From Bacteroidales bacterium (lineage in GTDB: Bacteria; Bacteroidota; Bacteroidia; Bacteroidales; WCHB1-69), in assembly GCA_017443175.1 (NCBI GenBank), contig JAFSOZ010000009.1, forward strand, positions 1 through 42,559: 42,559 nt of DNA, written 5' to 3'. A model generated the notes under the pieces. It did not search any database, was not told the DNA's origin, and saw only the letters and a list, made by a program, of their open reading frames with translations. Below, piece after piece: positions 14,839 through 23,172 of this stretch (the first letter of the stretch is position 1; every line of letters begins with the position of its first letter). Position numbers and translations under genes: made by a program.

Positions 14839-15837
14839 ATGAAGAAAAAATCCGCGATTATTACAATAAGCGTCCTTTCAGTGCTATTGATTGCCACGGT
14901 TTCATTTGCCGTTTCACAGATTGTGAAAGATGATGAACCCAAGCCCAATTATTATGCTAACAAGATAACCTCTCCTTATATCCCTGAACGACTGGAGTTT
15001 GCTGGTGAAAGTGTGCCGCTGGATGTGTATTGGGTACATGAGGGGTTGGACAGGGAGCTGATTATCAACTGCTACCAGCACTCTAAAACCTTGCGGATTT
15101 TCAAGCTTTCGGCACGTCTCTTTCCCACTATCGAGAAAATCTTGAAAGAGGAGGGAGTTCCGGAGGATTTCAAATACTTGTGTGTGGCGGAAAGCGGCTT
15201 GGAAAACGTGACTTCGCCCGCTAACGCGGGAGGCTATTGGCAATTTATCCCCGCCACCGCGCGCAAGTTCGGGTTGACGGTCAGCGAAGACATTGACGAG
15301 CGTTGCAATCTGGAAAAAGCGACCCGCGCGGCGTGCAAGTATCTGAAAAGCTGCAAGAACCAGTTCGGCAGCTGGACGCTGGCAGCGGCGGCCTACAACA
15401 GGGGAGAGGGCGGCTTGCAGAATGCCATAGAGCATCAGAAGGTCAACAACTACTGGGACCTGTGGCTCAATGCCGAAACTTCCCGCTATGTGTATCGCAT
15501 CCTGTCCTTCAAGCTGATGTTCGAGAACCCGCAATTATATGGCGTGGAAATCTGTCCGGCAGAGATGTACCAGCCTGTACCCTGTAAAGAGTACAAGGCA
15601 GAGAAAACCATTCCGGATTTGGTACAGTTTGCCAAAGATCAGGGGGTTACCTACAAGGAAATCCGCAACCTCAACCCTTGGATCAAGAACACCAGACTCT
15701 ATGTCCCGGAGGGAAAATCCTATACCCTGAAAATCCCGGTTTCCTCCAAAGACAAGTATAAGACGCTTTTCAAAACAGTGGAGAATCCGTATTTGAAGAT
15801 CGGATGCAATAAAACGGATTCAACGCAGGTCAAATAG
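14839..15837 (+). CDS. Membrane-anchored or exported lytic transglycosylase (SLT domain)
   Basis: A 332-residue protein with an N-terminal hydrophobic segment (about residues 6-27) acting as signal or anchor. The SLT/MltD-type domain spans about 90-235 with catalytic Glu118 in LCVAESGLENVTSPANAGG, followed by the family motifs GYWQFIPATARKFGL and AAAAYNRGEGG. Such enzymes cut the glycan strands of peptidoglycan with formation of 1,6-anhydro ends. The C-terminal part (about 255-315) looks like a divergent LysM-type wall-binding domain (IPDLVQFAKDQGVTYKEI). It precedes the polyprenyl synthase, PBP2 and rodA genes, consistent with a role in wall growth. Confidence 0.92.
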   Translation: MKKKSAIITISVLSVLLIATVSFAVSQIVKDDEPKPNYYANKITSPYIPERLEFAGESVPLDVYWVHEGLDRELIINCYQHSKTLRIFKLSARLFPTIEKILKEEGVPEDFKYLCVAESGLENVTSPANAGGYWQFIPATARKFGLTVSEDIDERCNLEKATRAACKYLKSCKNQFGSWTLAAAAYNRGEGGLQNAIEHQKVNNYWDLWLNAETSRYVYRILSFKLMFENPQLYGVEICPAEMYQPVPCKEYKAEKTIPDLVQFAKDQGVTYKEIRNLNPWIKNTRLYVPEGKSYTLKIPVSSKDKYKTLFKTVENPYLKIGCNKTDSTQVK

Positions 15838-15888
15838 ATTATTGTTGTTTTTTCTTTGGATTTTCCAAGGGAAACATGGCCTTTTTTG

Positions 15889-15896
15889 TATTTTTG
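15889..15896 (+). promoter_or_regulatory. -7 promoter element for the polyprenyl synthase - mrdA - rodA operon
   Basis: TATTTTTG lies 19 bases upstream of the ATG at 15916, in the gap after the transglycosylase gene. Confidence 0.6.
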
Positions 15897-15915
15897 CAAG
15901 TTTTAAAATAAAAAA

Positions 15916-16878
15916 ATGGAGAACACTATAGAACAAGAATTTCAGCAGATTTTTGAGAATAGGCAGCCCGCCAACCTTTATGATCCCATTTCCTATACGC
16001 TGTTGCAATCAGGCAAGCGGCTTCGTCCCAAGCTTGTCCACATGGCAGTGGAAATGTTCGGAGGCAGTGCGGAGGATGCTCAGAAGGTGGCGATGGCCTT
16101 TGAGATGTTGCACAATTTCACCCTGATTCACGATGACATCATGGATGTGGCTCCGATTCGCCGGGGCAAAGACACGGTTTATAAAAAATGGAACAGCAAC
16201 ATCGCCATTCTTTCCGGTGACGCATTGGCTATCATGGCATTCCAGCAGTTGCTTTGCTTGGACTGTGACAACCAGTTGATTATGGACATTGCCAAGGTTT
16301 TCTCCCAAACATCTCTTGAGATTTGCGAAGGCCAGCAGTATGACCTGGACTTTGAGACGCAGCCAGAGGTTTCCATTGACGAATATCTGACAATGATAAC
16401 CAAGAAAACATCCGTAATGTTTGCCGGTTGCATGAAATCCGGAGCCATTTTGGCGGGTGCCGATGAAGCAGACCAACAGCACTTGTACGATATGGGCATC
16501 AACCTGGGCATTGCATTCCAGTTGGCCGATGACGTGTTGGATGTATATGCCTCCACGTCTGCTTTTGGCAAAACCATTGGTGGCGATATTCGCGACAACA
16601 AGAAAACATACCTGTATCTCATGGCCTTGCAACAGGCCGATGCAGAGCAAAAAAAGATTCTGGAAGACCTTTTTTCCCGTCCCACTACGGATTTTGAGCA
16701 AAAATACAAGATCGTAAGAGGCATTTATGACGATTTGAACATCAAAGCCCAAACTGAGGCACAAGTGCGCAAATACATGGATTTGTGTCTGCTGGATTTG
16801 GAGAAAGTCCAAGTGGCGGATACGAAAAAGGCGGATATAAAAAATTTGGTAATCAAGTTAATAGATAGAGAAAAATAA
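15916..16878 (+). CDS. Polyprenyl (isoprenyl diphosphate) synthase
   Basis: A 320-residue cytoplasmic protein with both Asp-rich motifs of trans-prenyltransferases, DDIMD at 73-77 and DDVLD at 205-209, plus GKRLRPKL at 33-40 and IRRGKDTVYKKW. It condenses isopentenyl diphosphate with an allylic diphosphate. Phe68 lies five positions before the first Asp; an aromatic there tends to limit the product to C15-C20 in this family, but the chain length cannot be settled from sequence alone. The mrdA GTG start follows 2 bases after the stop, so the genes form an operon; the product may feed undecaprenyl, quinone or other lipid synthesis. Confidence 0.93.
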   Translation: MENTIEQEFQQIFENRQPANLYDPISYTLLQSGKRLRPKLVHMAVEMFGGSAEDAQKVAMAFEMLHNFTLIHDDIMDVAPIRRGKDTVYKKWNSNIAILSGDALAIMAFQQLLCLDCDNQLIMDIAKVFSQTSLEICEGQQYDLDFETQPEVSIDEYLTMITKKTSVMFAGCMKSGAILAGADEADQQHLYDMGINLGIAFQLADDVLDVYASTSAFGKTIGGDIRDNKKTYLYLMALQQADAEQKKILEDLFSRPTTDFEQKYKIVRGIYDDLNIKAQTEAQVRKYMDLCLLDLEKVQVADTKKADIKNLVIKLIDREK

Positions 16879-16880
16879 AC

Positions 16881-18683
16881 GTGCAAGACAGAAAGCGATA
16901 TTTTGTGGTTTTGGCCGTTTTGGCGGTATTGGCGTTGGTGTATCTGATACGTCTCTTCAATCTGCAGGTGTTGAACAAATCCTACAAAGAGAAAGCCAAT
17001 CAGAACGCCTTGCGCTATATTACCGAGCACCCTGCACGCGGTTTGATTTACGACCGCAACGATTCGCTTTTGGTCTATAACGATGCGGCATACGACATCA
17101 TGGTGGTGCCCAATGAGTTGCGTGAGTTTGACACGGCGGAGTTGTGTCGCGTGTTGGATATTACCATTGAGGAGGTTCGGAAGAAAATTGACAAGGCGAA
17201 AAAGTACTCTTATATCGTTCCGTCACTGTTTGAGCAGCAGATCTCTAAGGAAGACTACGGTTTTTTACAGGAAAAGATGTACGAGTTTCCTGGCTTTTTC
17301 GTGCAGAACCGTACATTGCGCTCTTATCCCAATCCCATAGCAGCACATATTTTGGGTTATGTCAGCGAGGTGAACGAGCAGGACATGGAGAACGACAATT
17401 ACTATCAGATGGGCGACTACATCGGAAAGAGCGGCATTGAGAAAGCCTACGAGACGGTCTTGCGCGGCGAGAAGGGCAAGCACGTGGTTCTGGTGGACGT
17501 GCACAACCGCGAAGTGGGACGCTACGAGAACGGCGCGGAGGATGTGGTGGCCGTGCCTGGCACTTCCATTTGGAGCACGCTGGACATGCAGCTGCAACGC
17601 TATGGCGAGGAACTGATGGCCAACAAACGCGGCAGTATCGTGGCCATTGAGCCCAAAACGGGGGAGATCCTGTGCATCATTTCCGCACCCACCTATGACC
17701 CGAACCTGCTCGTGGGTACTGCCCGCCCAAAAAACTATGTCATGCTGTTGGAAGACCCGAAGAAGCCCCTGTTCAACCGCGCGCTCATGGCCAGCTACCC
17801 TCCGGGCTCTACGTTCAAACTCGCCAACGGACTCATAGCCTTGCAGGATGGAATAGTCACCCCATCTACGATATACAGTTGTTCGGGTGGAGGTTATCAC
17901 ATCGGCAGTCATGTGGTACATTGCCACAATTGCGGCGGCCTCAACATCTACAGTGCCATCCAGCGTTCCTGCAACAGCTACTTTTGCAGAGCTTATTACA
18001 ATATCCTGTCCAACCGTCGGAAGTACAAGAATATTCAGGAGGCCTACACCGCTTGGCTCGATTACATGCACTCCATGGGTTTTGCCCAGCGATATGAAAC
18101 GGACCTGCCCTACGAGTTGAAGGGCAGTATTCCCACCGCCGACTATTTTGACAAGAAATATAACAAGAGTTGGAACGGTAACACCGTGGTTTCCATGGGT
18201 ATCGGGCAGGGTGAGGCGGCCGTGACGCCGCTGCAGATGGCTAACATGTTGGCGGTCATCGCCAACAAAGGCTACTATATCAAGCCCCACGTCGTGAAAG
18301 CCATTGGCACCAAAGACAATCTGAACACACAATTTTCCGAAAAGATATACTCCAAGATTGATCCAAAGCATTTCCAAACCGTATTGGAAGGCATGAAGCT
18401 GGTGGTCACCGCGGGAACGGGTAGGGGAGCGCAGATTGACGGCATTGAAGTGGCGGGCAAGACCGGTACGGCACAAAATCCGCATGGCGCCGACCACTCA
18501 GTCTTCGCGCTCATTGCGCCGGCCAACGATCCGCAGATTGTCATCTTCTGTCTGGTGGAAAACGGCGGCTTCGGCGCGTCTGTAGCTTGCCCCATCGCCA
18601 GCCTGATGGCTGAAAAATACCTGAAAGGCGAAGTGAAACGGACTGATCTTGAAAAACGAATGAAAGAACTATCTACAAGATAA
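16881..18683 (+). CDS. mrdA: Penicillin-binding protein 2 (peptidoglycan transpeptidase)
   Basis: A 600-residue protein with one N-terminal membrane segment (about residues 8-27), the PBP dimer region including the class-B motif ARGLIYDRN, and a transpeptidase domain. All three active-site motifs are present: STFK at 310-313 (nucleophile Ser310), SCN at 363-365 and KTGT at 527-530. It cross-links peptidoglycan during cell elongation with RodA. The start is a GTG at 16881, 2 bases after the polyprenyl synthase stop. The stop overlaps the rodA start (TAATG), showing translational coupling. Confidence 0.97.
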   Translation: MQDRKRYFVVLAVLAVLALVYLIRLFNLQVLNKSYKEKANQNALRYITEHPARGLIYDRNDSLLVYNDAAYDIMVVPNELREFDTAELCRVLDITIEEVRKKIDKAKKYSYIVPSLFEQQISKEDYGFLQEKMYEFPGFFVQNRTLRSYPNPIAAHILGYVSEVNEQDMENDNYYQMGDYIGKSGIEKAYETVLRGEKGKHVVLVDVHNREVGRYENGAEDVVAVPGTSIWSTLDMQLQRYGEELMANKRGSIVAIEPKTGEILCIISAPTYDPNLLVGTARPKNYVMLLEDPKKPLFNRALMASYPPGSTFKLANGLIALQDGIVTPSTIYSCSGGGYHIGSHVVHCHNCGGLNIYSAIQRSCNSYFCRAYYNILSNRRKYKNIQEAYTAWLDYMHSMGFAQRYETDLPYELKGSIPTADYFDKKYNKSWNGNTVVSMGIGQGEAAVTPLQMANMLAVIANKGYYIKPHVVKAIGTKDNLNTQFSEKIYSKIDPKHFQTVLEGMKLVVTAGTGRGAQIDGIEVAGKTGTAQNPHGADHSVFALIAPANDPQIVIFCLVENGGFGASVACPIASLMAEKYLKGEVKRTDLEKRMKELSTR

Positions 18684-19936
18684 TGTATAGTGATCTGAAT
18701 AGAAGAAATACGAAAGGTTTTGATGCTCGTTTGATCATCTACTATATTGCCTTGGTCTTTATAGGATGGATCACCATATACTCTACTTGCTATATTCCGG
18801 ATGGGGTAAACACCATCTTCGACCTCTCCAAACCCTATTGCAAACAGCTGATCTGGATCGGCTCCTCCATGCTGATAGGTATTGTCATTTTACTTATAGA
18901 CAAGCAATTGATACAACACTATGCCTATTACTTCTATCTACTGTGTCTGGTGTTGATGGTCTTGGTGCTGCTTATCGGCACAGAGATTTCGGGTGCCAAG
19001 GCTTGGATCAAGATAGGGGAGTTTAGCATACAGCCGACGGAGTTTATGAAAGTGGCCACGGCTTTGGCGTTGGCGAAGTTCTTCAACGAAGGCAAAACCA
19101 GCACTGAAAAACGATATGTCTGGCTGATTGTGGGCGGTTTGGTTTTGGTGCCCATCATCATCATCATGTTGCAACATGATGCCGGTTCCGCTTTGGTGTT
19201 CGCTTCGTTCATCATACTCTTCTATCGGGAAGGTTTAAGCGGCGGTTTGCTGATATTGGCGTTTATCGCTGCCTTTTTGGCCGTTTTCACTTTGAAATTC
19301 AACGAATTGTATGCACTGGCGTTGCTCACGTCGGTTTTTATAGGGTTCATGATCAAAGACCGAATCCATAAGAAGAAAATGCAACGCGATATCATCGTTT
19401 TTGTCATCTGTATCGCATTTGTGTTTTCTGTGAATATGCTGTATGAGCATGTTTTAGAGCCGCACCAGAAGGTCAGGGTGGCCACCATTTTGGGACAAAC
19501 TTCCGATCCCAAGGGCGCGGACTTCAACCTCAACCAATCCAAAATTGCCATTGGATCGGGCGGTTTCTTTGGCAAAGGCTACCTGAAAGGCACACAGACA
19601 AAGCTGAAGTTCGTCCCCGAGCAGAGTACCGACTTCATTTTCTGCGCCATTGGCGAAGAGTGGGGTTTTATGGGCACTTTAGTGGTTTTCGGGCTCTATT
19701 TGGCATTAATATATAGAATATTGTCATTGTCGGAAAAGAGCCGAATACCTTTTGTGCGACATTACGGCTACGGAATCGCCGGCATCATCGCGGTTCACTT
19801 TTTTGTGAATATAGGCATGACGATAGGCTTGGTGCCCATCATCGGAATTCCTTTGCCGTTCCTGAGTTATGGTGGTTCTTCGTTGTGGGCGTTCACCACC
19901 ATGTTGTTTGTTTTTATTAAATTGAATGATAATTAA
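18683..19936 (+). CDS. rodA: Rod-shape-determining peptidoglycan polymerase RodA
   Basis: A 417-residue SEDS-family membrane protein with about ten hydrophobic segments. It carries the family motifs GAKAWIKIGEFSIQPTEFMK near residues 101-120 and the conserved late extracellular loop region (PEQSTDFIFCAIGEEWG). It ends with PLPFLSYGGSSL, the signature of FtsW/RodA. RodA polymerises glycan strands from lipid II and works as a complex with PBP2, encoded just upstream with a 1-base overlap. The spacer to the next gene is only 6 bases. Confidence 0.97.
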   Translation: MYSDLNRRNTKGFDARLIIYYIALVFIGWITIYSTCYIPDGVNTIFDLSKPYCKQLIWIGSSMLIGIVILLIDKQLIQHYAYYFYLLCLVLMVLVLLIGTEISGAKAWIKIGEFSIQPTEFMKVATALALAKFFNEGKTSTEKRYVWLIVGGLVLVPIIIIMLQHDAGSALVFASFIILFYREGLSGGLLILAFIAAFLAVFTLKFNELYALALLTSVFIGFMIKDRIHKKKMQRDIIVFVICIAFVFSVNMLYEHVLEPHQKVRVATILGQTSDPKGADFNLNQSKIAIGSGGFFGKGYLKGTQTKLKFVPEQSTDFIFCAIGEEWGFMGTLVVFGLYLALIYRILSLSEKSRIPFVRHYGYGIAGIIAVHFFVNIGMTIGLVPIIGIPLPFLSYGGSSLWAFTTMLFVFIKLNDN

Positions 19937-19942
19937 CGGAAT

Positions 19943-21067
19943 ATGAAAAAGATAATTTCAATCAGCTTGTTGTTTTTGGCTGTTCTTTCCTTGTGTGCGC
20001 AACCATCGGAAGAGCGAAAAACCGTTCTTTTCCTCATTCCCTTCTACACGCATGAGTATCAAGGTTCTGCAGTTTCTTCGGTGCAAAGCAGTCAGGATAT
20101 ACAGGCCGTCAACTCTTTTCTGTTGATGGGTTTCTGGGCAGGTGCGCAGATTGCCTTGGATGAATATCAGGAACAAAATGTGGCTTTGAACGTTGTGGTG
20201 AAAGATGTGACCGACAATGAGGCCGACCTTCGGGAGATTATGGAGAACAGGGAACTGATGGAAGATGTGGATCTGATTATCGGCCCCTTTTTCAACAAAA
20301 CTTTCCAGATTGCGGCGGAATATGCCAAACAATATCAAATTCCCATCGTGAACCCGTTCACCAACCGCACGGATATCCTGACCCATAATGATTATGTATA
20401 TAAAGTAATTCCGTCACAGGATGCTAAACCCGCCACATTGAGCTATATGGCGGAATCAATTCCCCATAGTAAAATCATTTTGTACATGGATTCTTCCGTC
20501 AAAAATTCCGAACAGATAAATTATATCCAGTATTTCAATAATCACGGGATTTCCTATCAGGAGGTGACCAAACAGTCGGATTTGATGAAGAAAATTACAC
20601 CGAACAGCAAAAACATCGTAGTGGTTTTCAGCAACCATGCCGCGAAGATGCTGATGCTGTCCCGTGATTTGCTGTATAATTCCACCCCTGAAGATGTCAT
20701 CCTGGTGGTGCCCGAACAGTGGCTTTCTTCACCCACGTACGATGTGGAGTACTATTCCAAGCTGAACATCCATTTTTTCTCCAATTATTTCGTGGATAAG
20801 CAAGACCAACAAACCCAATTGTTTGTCCTGCGGTACCAAGACAAGTTCAACAGTATCCCTACCATAGAGAATTTCGCATTTCAGGGATACGATATCACCC
20901 GTTTCTTTGTCGAGATGATTCGTAACGATGGAGACATGGACAAGGTGAAGGAATCGCCCATCTGTATCCCCATATCATTTGACAAAACCCAAGATGGCGG
21001 ATATGAAAATGTCAATATCCATTTCTTGGAAGTGAAAGATGATGAGGTGGTGCCGGCGCGATTTTGA
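19943..21067 (+). CDS. Periplasmic type-1 binding-protein-fold protein (LivK/LpoA-like), orphan
   Basis: A 374-residue exported protein (signal peptide MKKIISISLLFLAVLSLCAQ). The body follows the two-lobed type-1 periplasmic binding fold: TVLFLIPF strand, LLMGFWAGAQIALDEYQEQ helix, VDLIIGPFFNKTFQIAAEYA with IPIVNPFTN, and a C-terminal FAFQGYDITRFF. This fold occurs in branched-chain amino acid receptors and in the PBP1A activator LpoA. No ABC permease or ATPase gene is nearby. The gene lies 6 bases after rodA in the same operon. A role linked to wall synthesis rather than uptake is an inference from position. Confidence 0.8.
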   Translation: MKKIISISLLFLAVLSLCAQPSEERKTVLFLIPFYTHEYQGSAVSSVQSSQDIQAVNSFLLMGFWAGAQIALDEYQEQNVALNVVVKDVTDNEADLREIMENRELMEDVDLIIGPFFNKTFQIAAEYAKQYQIPIVNPFTNRTDILTHNDYVYKVIPSQDAKPATLSYMAESIPHSKIILYMDSSVKNSEQINYIQYFNNHGISYQEVTKQSDLMKKITPNSKNIVVVFSNHAAKMLMLSRDLLYNSTPEDVILVVPEQWLSSPTYDVEYYSKLNIHFFSNYFVDKQDQQTQLFVLRYQDKFNSIPTIENFAFQGYDITRFFVEMIRNDGDMDKVKESPICIPISFDKTQDGGYENVNIHFLEVKDDEVVPARF

Positions 21068-21073
21068 CAAATA

Positions 21074-21098
21074 AATCCATTTACCGGATTATTTTTTT
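21074..21098 (+). terminator. Possible weak terminator between convergent genes
   Basis: AATCC and GGATT pair over 5 bp around a 7-base loop, followed by a run of seven T. It lies just past the stop of the binding-protein-like gene and overlaps the end of the convergent GNAT gene. The stem is short. Confidence 0.4.
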
Positions 21099-22013
21099 CA
21101 AATCCCGGATGATGGCGGAACGCGAATGGGTCAGCATGATGACAGGGTAGGGGAGACCACCGAAACCTTTATACAGTCTTGCCACATTTGCGTTGGTTGA
21201 TCCGTTGAAATCGAACAGGGTGTCGGAATCTCCAAGTGTTTTCAGATATTCATTGATCAAGAAGAACATGGGCTTGGTTTCAGCCACCGCTTCGTCTCTT
21301 CCCGAGAACCAGAACCACACGCGGTCCACGTCGCGCACCATCAAGGCACCTGCCATCAAACGTTGCTCGGGGTTGAACACGCCCACAACATCCAGCCGAT
21401 TCTCCTTTATCAACAGTTTGGCAGCCGTTGCAAGATGTTGATAATCTTGGTTTTTGTATCGTACGGAACGACTCTTGCCCCGGTTGTCTTTGAACAGGGA
21501 AATGATCGGTTCCAAAAATTTTTCATTTTTTTCAATCGTTAAAAAATGTTTTTCCGCATCCTTGATATTGCGGCGTGTATTAGCGGAGAATCCCTTGGCC
21601 ATTTCGTCGTACGGGCGGTTGAGGTATGTCACGTGCGACACCAGTTCCACTTTTTCGGAGGGCAGGAGTGTGGCGTCGTTGCCCGGGTTGAGCAACAGAT
21701 CCACTTGCCTGAACTTGCCTGGAATGGCGTTGAAAAAGTCCAAGGTGGTCTGTGAATCTACGGGTTGAGGTGCAAAAATCCCCATTCTTGGCAGGAAAAA
21801 GGGCGTATAGACATACGCGATGCCGGCTTTGGTGCGATAGGGCAGGGGCAGCACGGCTTTGTAGTCGTCCTCGACGAGGGCGTCCCATTGCGCATCGCCC
21901 GTGAGGGCATCCAATAATTGATAAGTGGCCAGTACTGTGGGACAAGCTGCTTTCAGCACGGCGCGATCCCATGAAACGGGATCAATCTCCTGATGTTGAA
22001 CAAAACGGATCAT
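21081..22013 (-). CDS. GNAT/FemAB-like acyltransferase
   Basis: A 310-residue cytoplasmic protein. The C-terminal half has the acetyltransferase-like pattern seen in FemAB/GNAT proteins: YDEMAKGFSANTRRNIKDAE (about 135-154), LMAGALMVRDVDRVWFWFSG, and TLFDFNGSTNANVARLYKGF. FemAB relatives transfer amino acids or acyl groups to wall precursors or lipids; the substrate here is not known. The start overlaps the gpsA stop by one base (TAATG on the minus strand), so the two are translated together, which may hint at a lipid-related substrate. Confidence 0.8.
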   Translation of the reverse strand: MIRFVQHQEIDPVSWDRAVLKAACPTVLATYQLLDALTGDAQWDALVEDDYKAVLPLPYRTKAGIAYVYTPFFLPRMGIFAPQPVDSQTTLDFFNAIPGKFRQVDLLLNPGNDATLLPSEKVELVSHVTYLNRPYDEMAKGFSANTRRNIKDAEKHFLTIEKNEKFLEPIISLFKDNRGKSRSVRYKNQDYQHLATAAKLLIKENRLDVVGVFNPEQRLMAGALMVRDVDRVWFWFSGRDEAVAETKPMFFLINEYLKTLGDSDTLFDFNGSTNANVARLYKGFGGLPYPVIMLTHSRSAIIRDLKKIIR

Positions 22014-23059
22014 TATATAAAATGTTCGGCAATTCGTTTCATCTCCGAAGAGACATTGTTATTTTCGTATAATATGCCGTAGATGGTCTCCACGATGGGA
22101 ATCTCGGCCAGATGTTTCTTGTTGATTTCATGCACGCAACGGCAGGCGGTGTAGCCTTCCGACACCATGCGCAGCTCCATCAGCGACACGCGTACGGATA
22201 GGCCATGGCCGATCATGATGCCGAAGAGCCGGTTGCGGCTGTAGGTTGAATAGGCGGTTACCAGCAGGTCGCCCAGATACACGGAGTCGGAAATATGACG
22301 GTCCTCGTTGGGGTAGAGTTTGGAGACGAAGTATTTCATTTCTTTCAGGCAGTTGGCCACGTAGGCGGCGATGAAGTTGTCGCCGTAGCCCAAGCCGCTG
22401 TATATGCCGGCGCCGAGTGCGTAGATGTTTTTCAGCACAATGGCGAGCTCCGCGCCCATCATGTCTTGCGATACGGAAGTGCGGCAGTAGCGGTTGGTGA
22501 AGAATTTGGCCACCGTTTTAGCCAGTTCCAGGTTCTCGGAAGCGGCAGTGAGGAAGGTGAACTTCTCCTGGGCAATCTCCTCCGCGTGCGAAGGGCCGCT
22601 GATGATGGACATATTCTCCAAGGGCACCTTGAACTGCGTTTTCATGTAATTGCTGATCAGCTGCATGGTCTCCGGCACGATGCCTTTCACGGCCAAGATG
22701 ATTTTTTTGCGGTGCAGCTGGCTGCGTTGCAACGGCTCAAGGGTCTGGTGCAGGTATGCGGATGGAGTTACAATGATGACGTAGTCGGCTTTGGAAACCA
22801 CCGCCTTGATGTTGGTGCTCACGCGCACGTCATCGGGGTTGATGAGCACGGAACTGAGGTAGCGCGGGTTGTGCCCGAACTGCACGATGTGCTTGGCTGT
22901 CTCCTCGTCACGGATCCACCAGTGGATGTGCTCCAGGTTGGAGGATATGATTTTGATGATGGCAGTGGCCCAACTTCCTCCACCGATCACGGCTACACGG
23001 TAACGCAATCGCGTCTTCTTGCTTCTCGGTATAATGGGCAGAAAATCCCTGTCTGTCAT
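22013..23059 (-). CDS. gpsA: NAD(P)H-dependent glycerol-3-phosphate dehydrogenase
   Basis: A 348-residue protein. The dinucleotide-binding motif VAVIGGGSWATAI lies near the N terminus, followed by ILAVKGI, IISGPSHAEEIA and KNIYALGAGIYSGLGYGDN, the GpsA core with its catalytic Lys. It reduces dihydroxyacetone phosphate to glycerol-3-phosphate for membrane lipid synthesis. The ATG at 23059 (MTDRDFLP) is chosen because the -7 promoter element lies at 23089-23096; the upstream ATG at 23116 would precede transcription. The C-terminal half is slightly divergent (CVHEINKKHLAEIPIVETIY) but complete. Confidence 0.95.
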   Translation of the reverse strand: MTDRDFLPIIPRSKKTRLRYRVAVIGGGSWATAIIKIISSNLEHIHWWIRDEETAKHIVQFGHNPRYLSSVLINPDDVRVSTNIKAVVSKADYVIIVTPSAYLHQTLEPLQRSQLHRKKIILAVKGIVPETMQLISNYMKTQFKVPLENMSIISGPSHAEEIAQEKFTFLTAASENLELAKTVAKFFTNRYCRTSVSQDMMGAELAIVLKNIYALGAGIYSGLGYGDNFIAAYVANCLKEMKYFVSKLYPNEDRHISDSVYLGDLLVTAYSTYSRNRLFGIMIGHGLSVRVSLMELRMVSEGYTACRCVHEINKKHLAEIPIVETIYGILYENNNVSSEMKRIAEHFI

Positions 23060-23088
23060 TAGAGTTTTTTTAACATTTTTTAAGGCTG

Positions 23089-23096
23089 CAAAGATA
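23089..23096 (-). promoter_or_regulatory. -7 promoter element for gpsA
   Basis: The minus strand reads TATCTTTG, 29 bases upstream of the gpsA ATG at 23059. It lies back to back with the promoter of the alkaline phosphatase gene. Confidence 0.6.
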
Positions 23097-23117
23097 CAAA
23101 ATTGTATGGAAACCACG

Positions 23118-23148
23118 TTGTATTGTCTGCATATATTTTCTATCTTTG
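23118..23148 (+). promoter_or_regulatory. Promoter for the alkaline phosphatase gene (TTG - 20 bases - TATCTTTG)
   Basis: TTG at 23118-23120 and TATCTTTG at 23141-23148 match the Bacteroidota -33/-7 consensus with a 20-base spacer, 24 bases before the ATG. Confidence 0.7.
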
Positions 23149-23172
23149 CAAGTTTGAAGAAAATAGCTGTTT

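Noticed and set aside
15851-15870. Hairpin TTGGA-TTT-TCCAA after the lytic transglycosylase gene
   Set aside because: Short stem, with the T run on the wrong side for the plus-strand gene; not called as a terminator.
17265-18497. Minus-strand frame of 410 codons opposite mrdA
   Set aside because: It covers the conserved transpeptidase motifs of PBP2 in antisense and shows no family motif of its own.
22295-23062. Plus-strand frame of 255 codons opposite gpsA
   Set aside because: Antisense to a clear gpsA with a normal promoter; no motif.
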